From NCBI RefSeq assembly GCF_026968045.1, contig NZ_JAPVBQ010000003.1:404060-468059 (forward strand): 64,000 bases of DNA, in the 5' to 3' direction. Of this stretch, positions 60,570 through 64,000 are shown one piece after another. The translations under genes and the position numbers were made by a program. The number at the start of each line of letters is the position of its first letter. Within the stretch, counting starts at the first letter, position 1. The notes under the pieces are model-generated. The model was given only the letters and a program-made list of their open reading frames with translations, ran no database searches and was not told the DNA's origin. Origin of the DNA: Modestobacter sp. VKM Ac-2977 (GTDB taxonomy: Bacteria; Actinomycetota; Actinomycetes; Mycobacteriales; Geodermatophilaceae).

Positions 60570-61412
60570 TCAGCCGCGGAGGCGGCGGACCGGGACCACC
60601 ATCGGGGTGCCGGTCACCGGGTCGGGCACCACCCGGGCCTCCAGCTCGAAGACGTCGGCCAGCAGTTGCTCGGTGAGCACCTCCTCCGGGGTCCCGGAGG
60701 CGACCAGGACGCCGTCCTTCATCGCGACCAGCCGCTTCGCGTACCGGGCGGCCAGGTTGAGGTCGTGCAGCACGACCACCACGGTCCGGCCCTTCTCCGC
60801 GTGCAGCCGGCCCACCAGCTCCAGCACGTCGACCTGGTGCGCGAGATCGAGGTAGGTCGTCGGCTCGTCGAGCAGCAGCAGGTCGGTGCCCTGGGCCAGC
60901 GCCATGGAGATCCAGGCACGCTGGCGCTGCCCCCCGGAGAGCGCATCGACCGGTGAGTCGGCGAGGTCGGCCATGTCGGTCCAGCTCAGCGCCTCGGCGA
61001 CCACGGCCTCGTCGTCGGAGGACCACTGCCGCAGCCAGCTCTGGTGCGGGTGCCGCCCACGCGCGACCAGGTCGGCGACGGTGAGCCCCTCGGGTGCCAG
61101 CGGCGTCTGCGGCAGCAGGCCCAGCACCTTGGCGACGTCGCGGGTCGAGGTGGCGCCGATCGCCCGGCCGTCGAGCAGGACGGTGCCCGAGGTCGGTCGC
61201 AGCAGCCTGCCCAGGGCCTTCAGCACGGTGGACTTGCCGCACCCGTTGGGGCCGACGATCGCGGTGAACGACCCGTCGAGGAGCTGCAGGTCCAGGTCGT
61301 CGACGACCACCTTGTCGCCGTAGGCGAGCCGGACGCCCTCGGCGGCCAGTCGCACCGACGGGGGCTGCTGGACACCGGTGGCGGAGGAGGTGCGGTGCTC
61401 GGTCACGGTCAC
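60570..61412 (-). CDS. Iron-siderophore ABC transporter ATP-binding protein
   Basis: 280 residues; GTG at 61412 overlaps the upstream permease stop by 4 bp (another GTG 6 nt on is possible). All ABC motifs are present: Walker A GPNGCGKST, Q-loop LLPQTPLAP, signature LSGGQRQR, Walker B LLLLDEPTTYLD and H-loop VLHDLNLA. The FecE/FhuC type matches. It energises the two upstream permeases; the binding protein is probably the lipoprotein at 18.5-19.6 kb. Confidence 0.93.
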   Translation of the reverse strand: MTVTEHRTSSATGVQQPPSVRLAAEGVRLAYGDKVVVDDLDLQLLDGSFTAIVGPNGCGKSTVLKALGRLLRPTSGTVLLDGRAIGATSTRDVAKVLGLLPQTPLAPEGLTVADLVARGRHPHQSWLRQWSSDDEAVVAEALSWTDMADLADSPVDALSGGQRQRAWISMALAQGTDLLLLDEPTTYLDLAHQVDVLELVGRLHAEKGRTVVVVLHDLNLAARYAKRLVAMKDGVLVASGTPEEVLTEQLLADVFELEARVVPDPVTGTPMVVPVRRLRG

Positions 61413-62503
61413 AGGGTCGATCGCCGCCTTCCGCGGACGAGGAGCCAGAGCAGGTACGGGGCGCCGACGATCGCGGTGATCACGCCGACCGGGAACGACT
61501 CGGGCAGCGCAGTGCGGGCGACCAGGTCGCTGCTGACCAGCAGCAGCGCACCCAGCAGGGCGGAGGTGACCAGCGGCGGGCGCGACCCGCCGGTCAGCCG
61601 GACGGCGATCTGGGGGACGACGAGGGCGACGAACTGGATCGGCCCGGCCGCGGACACGGCGAACGCGGCCAGGCAGACCGCGACCACGACGACGATGCCC
61701 TGGGCCAGGGCGACCCGCACCCCGAGCGCGCGCGCCGTCTCGTCCCCGAACTGCAGGACGCCGAGCACCCGGCTCAGCGCGAGGGCCGCGGGGAGCAGCA
61801 CCAGCAGTGCCAGGGCCAGGGGCAGCGCCTGCTCCCAGCCCCGCCCGTTCAGCGACCCGGTGATCCACACGTTGGCGGCGGCGGCGTCCCAGATGGCGCT
61901 GCGGGTGAGCAGGTAGTTGACGATCGCGTGGGCCATCGCGGACAACGCGATGCCGATGAGCACCAGCCGGTACCCGTCGACGCCGGACCGCCAGGCGAGC
62001 CCGAAGACCAGGAAGGCGACGACCATGCCGCCGAGCAGGGCCGCGGCGGGCACGCCGATCCCGCCGAGCAGCCCCGCGGCGGTGGTGCCGGTGCCGCCCA
62101 GCACGATCACGCTGACCGCGCCGATCGCCGCCCCACCGGTGACGCCCAGGATGTCGGGGCTGGCGAGCGGGTTGCGGGCGAAGGTCTGGATGAGCGCGCC
62201 GGACAGGCCGAGGGCCACCCCGACGAGCACGGCCACCGCGATCCGCGGGGCGCGCAGCTCGAACACGATCAACCGCTGGGTCTCGTCGCCCAGCCCGACC
62301 AGTGTGCCGAGCACGTCGAGCACGCTGATCGGGTAGTCGCCGCGGCCGAGGCCGGCTGCGGCGGCCAGCACCAGCACCAGCAGGACCGCGATCGGCACCA
62401 GCACGTCGCGCAGCCGGTAGGTGGTGGAGACGGGGCCGATCCGCAGCGGCCGGCGGGGCCGGGACCGGGGGGTGGTGGCCCGGGTGGGCGCCGTGGTGCT
62501 CAC
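61409..62503 (-). CDS. FecCD-family siderophore permease, subunit 2
   Basis: 364 residues from GTG overlapping the upstream permease stop by 4 bp. About 10 transmembrane helices of the BtuC/FecCD fold. Landmarks: LRAPRIAVAVLVGVALGLSGALIQTFARNPLASPDILGVTGGA, GDETARALGVRVA, and GPIQFVALVVPQIAVRLTG which is the coupling-helix region. Forms a heterodimeric channel with the other FecCD subunit. Confidence 0.93.
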   Translation of the reverse strand: MSTTAPTRATTPRSRPRRPLRIGPVSTTYRLRDVLVPIAVLLVLVLAAAAGLGRGDYPISVLDVLGTLVGLGDETQRLIVFELRAPRIAVAVLVGVALGLSGALIQTFARNPLASPDILGVTGGAAIGAVSVIVLGGTGTTAAGLLGGIGVPAAALLGGMVVAFLVFGLAWRSGVDGYRLVLIGIALSAMAHAIVNYLLTRSAIWDAAAANVWITGSLNGRGWEQALPLALALLVLLPAALALSRVLGVLQFGDETARALGVRVALAQGIVVVVAVCLAAFAVSAAGPIQFVALVVPQIAVRLTGGSRPPLVTSALLGALLLVSSDLVARTALPESFPVGVITAIVGAPYLLWLLVRGRRRSTL

Positions 62504-63567
62504 AGCTGCACCAGCCGGCGGCGGCGGATCAGCGCGATGAAGAACGGCGCACCGACGACGGCGAGCACGATGCCGACCTGCAGCTCACCCGGCCGGGCCA
62601 GCACCCGGCCCAGCACGTCGGCGAGCAGCAGGAAGACCACGCCGAGCAGCGCGGAGTACGGGATCAGCCAGCGGTGGTCGGGGCCGGTGATCGCCCGGGC
62701 GACGTGTGGCACCACCAGCCCGACGAAGGCGATCGGACCGCACGCGGCGGTGGCGGCGCCGGTGAGCAGGGTGATCGCCGCCAGCCCGACCACGCGGGCC
62801 AGCCAGACCCGCTGGCCCAGTCCCCGGGCGACGTCCTCCCCGAGGCCCAGCAGGTTCAGGGCCGGCGCGTTGACCAGGGCGAGCGCCAGGCCGACCACGA
62901 TGGAGGGGGCGACCTGGGTGACGACCTCGGCGTCCCGCCCGGCCAGCGCCCCGACGACCCAGAACCGGTAGGCGTCCAGCGCCGTCGTCTCGCGGATCGT
63001 GACCGCCTGCACCAGGGCGTAGAGCAGGTAGGTGATGGCCGCGCCCGCGAGGGCCAGGCTCACCGGGCTGGGCGCCCCGCGGCCCGCTGAGCCGATCAGG
63101 AAGACCGCCACGCTGCCCAGCAGTGCGCCGGCGAAGGCGAACCACACGTACCCGCCGGCCGTGGTGATCCCGAGCAGCCAGATCGAGAGGACGACGGCGA
63201 ACGACGCGCCCGCGGTGACGCCGAGCAAGCCAGGGTCGCCCAGCGGGTTGCGGGTGTGGCCCTGCATCAGTGCCCCGGAGACGGCCAGGGCAGAGCCGGC
63301 GAGCACACCGAGCAGGGTCCGCGGCACCCGCAGCTCGCGGATGATCACCGTCTCGTCGCCGGGTGTGCTCGGGTCGATCAGCGCCTGCCACACGGTGCCC
63401 AGGCCGATCGGCCGGGTGCCGACGGCGATGCTCAGCGCGCAGACCGCCACGACGACGGCCAGCAGCAGCCACAGCCCCAGCACCCGCGGGGTCATGCCCT
63501 GCAGCAGACCCCGGCGCGGCGGGGGGCTCACCTCCCCGGCGGGTCGGGTCGCCGTGCGTTGCACCAC
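62500..63567 (-). CDS. FecCD-family siderophore permease, subunit 1
   Basis: 355 residues; GTG at 63567 with AGGAG 6 nt upstream. BtuC/FecCD fold: IIRELRVPRTLLGVLAGSALAVSGALMQGHTRNPLGDPGLLGVTAGA, LGEDVARGLGQRVWLARV, and GPIAFVGLVVPHVARAITGPDHRWLIP. First gene of the iron-uptake operon permease-permease-ATPase, preceded by an iron box, so repressed when iron is plentiful. Confidence 0.93.
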   Translation of the reverse strand: MVQRTATRPAGEVSPPPRRGLLQGMTPRVLGLWLLLAVVVAVCALSIAVGTRPIGLGTVWQALIDPSTPGDETVIIRELRVPRTLLGVLAGSALAVSGALMQGHTRNPLGDPGLLGVTAGASFAVVLSIWLLGITTAGGYVWFAFAGALLGSVAVFLIGSAGRGAPSPVSLALAGAAITYLLYALVQAVTIRETTALDAYRFWVVGALAGRDAEVVTQVAPSIVVGLALALVNAPALNLLGLGEDVARGLGQRVWLARVVGLAAITLLTGAATAACGPIAFVGLVVPHVARAITGPDHRWLIPYSALLGVVFLLLADVLGRVLARPGELQVGIVLAVVGAPFFIALIRRRRLVQL

Positions 63568-63612
63568 GAGCGACTCCTGGGGACGGCGGGCAGGCCGGGT
63601 CGCCGGCCGAGC

Positions 63613-63629
63613 AGGTGAGGCTCACCTTA
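63613..63629 (-). promoter_or_regulatory. IdeR/DtxR-type iron box upstream of the siderophore permease operon
   Basis: On the minus strand TAAGGTGAGCCTCACCT, a close match to the actinobacterial iron box, with the symmetric core AGGTGAG-CTCACCT. It lies about 46 bp before the first permease start. Sister site of 19571-19589. Confidence 0.85.
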
Positions 63630-63781
63630 CCCAGCGTTGGCCCACCTCGGCACCGTCGCCCTTCGCGCCCCCGTCCCGAGGCTCCCCCAGAGCGTGCGAG
63701 GGGTGCGGAGGACGGGGTCCGTCAGCAGCGCGGGGCGACGACGAGGTCGGCGAGCTCCCGGTGGGCGGCGGCGGAGGAGGT

Positions 63782-63829
63782 GTTGCGCTGGGGAGTCCAG
63801 TACTGCGTACCGTCCGGGAGTACTGCAAC
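63782..63829. promoter_or_regulatory. Paired AGTACTGC repeats upstream of the acyl-CoA dehydrogenase
   Basis: AGTACTGC occurs at 63799-63806 and 63819-63826, exactly 20 bp apart, enclosed by GTTGC (63782-63786) and GCAAC (63825-63829). Two helical turns between repeats suggest a regulator bound on one face of DNA near the promoter of the acyl-CoA dehydrogenase gene, which starts 43 bp on. Regulator unknown. Confidence 0.45.
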
Positions 63830-63871
63830 CAGGTCGGGACGGCGTCGTCCCGGCCCGCCTGGAGGTGCACC

Positions 63872-64000
63872 GTGCCCGTCCGTCGTCTGGTCCCCACGCA
63901 GGAGGCCGCCGACCTGCTCGACCTCACCCGGCAGCTGGCCCGCGACGAGCTCGCGCCCCGGGCCGCCGTGGCGGAGGCGGCCGAGGAGTTCCCCCGGGAC
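63872..64000 (+). CDS. Acyl-CoA dehydrogenase, N-terminal fragment (runs off window)
   Basis: GTG at 63872 follows CTGGAGG by about 7 nt. The 43 residues seen (VPVRRLVPTQEAADLLDLT, RQLARDELAPRAAVAEAAEEFPRD) match the helical N terminus of acyl-CoA dehydrogenases, flavoenzymes of beta-oxidation and amino-acid breakdown. The fragment is too short to choose a subfamily. Confidence 0.75.
   Translation, partial: MPVRRLVPTQEAADLLDLTRQLARDELAPRAAVAEAAEEFPRD

Noticed and set aside
63721-63850. Minus-strand stretch ending in AAAHRELADLVVAPRC before the acyl-CoA dehydrogenase
   Set aside because: It reads like protein, but the frame has no ATG, GTG or TTG start and overlaps the promoter repeats of the divergent gene. 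A gene fragment is possible but cannot be supported.

Overview
The window is chromosomal DNA of a very GC-rich actinomycete. The signs are heavy G/C use at third codon positions, many GTG starts, 4-bp ATGA/GTGA gene overlaps, IdeR/DtxR-type iron boxes and a mycofactocin locus. Gene content and style fit the Geodermatophilaceae (Blastococcus, Geodermatophilus, Modestobacter), but that placement is inference. No rRNA, tRNA, CRISPR array, transposase or phage gene was recognised. Both ends cut a gene: a CoxD-type ATPase on the left and an acyl-CoA dehydrogenase on the right.

Layout. 0-3.1 kb: accessory genes of a molybdenum hydroxylase (coxD, coxE, XdhC/CoxF). 3.1-13.9 kb: M20 peptidase flanked by two copies of a palindromic repeat, MOSC protein, NDMA-type alcohol dehydrogenase, lactate permease, FAD monooxygenase, cysteine desulfurase-like enzyme and small proteins. 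14.6-18.5 kb: mycofactocin genes mftR, mftA, mftB, mftC and mftE, with an oppositely oriented flavin-barrel gene and a 34-residue membrane peptide where mftD is usually found. 18.5-19.6 kb: iron-box-controlled siderophore-binding lipoprotein. 19.8-23.8 kb: the RNA-repair pair hen1-pnkp between two copies of a 42-bp near-palindrome. 24-31.4 kb: L31 type B, a PadR operon, an operon of NCS1 permease, cysteine hydrolase and mftF, an MFS exporter and a secreted protein. 31.5-38.2 kb: MFS transporter, then coxS-coxL-coxM-coxG (form II active site). 38.2-46 kb: hydrolase-HAD-DedA operon, amidohydrolase, MBL hydrolase, tldD-tldE. 46-53.9 kb: small orphans, NlpC/P60 hydrolase, phosphatase-NAD(P)HX dehydratase pair, a membrane protein with an XRE regulator, gamma carbonic anhydrase and a sigma-like protein. 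54-64 kb: fatty acid desaturase, second alcohol dehydrogenase, MscS channel, BCCT carrier and an iron-siderophore ABC importer.

How the genes may work together. The mft genes make the redox cofactor mycofactocin from the C-terminal Val-Tyr of MftA. MftF, which glycosylates it, sits 9 kb away in a transport operon, and no mftD was found. The NDMA-type alcohol dehydrogenase at 5.3-6.5 kb is a candidate user of that cofactor. The molybdenum hydroxylase is split: structural genes at 33-38 kb, maturation genes at 0-3 kb. The siderophore-binding lipoprotein and the permease/ATPase operon, 41 kb apart, both carry an iron box. Three copies of the 14-mer GTTGCACGTGGAAC, each inside a gene and each forcing uncommon codons, resemble parS and are the most unexpected non-genic signal.
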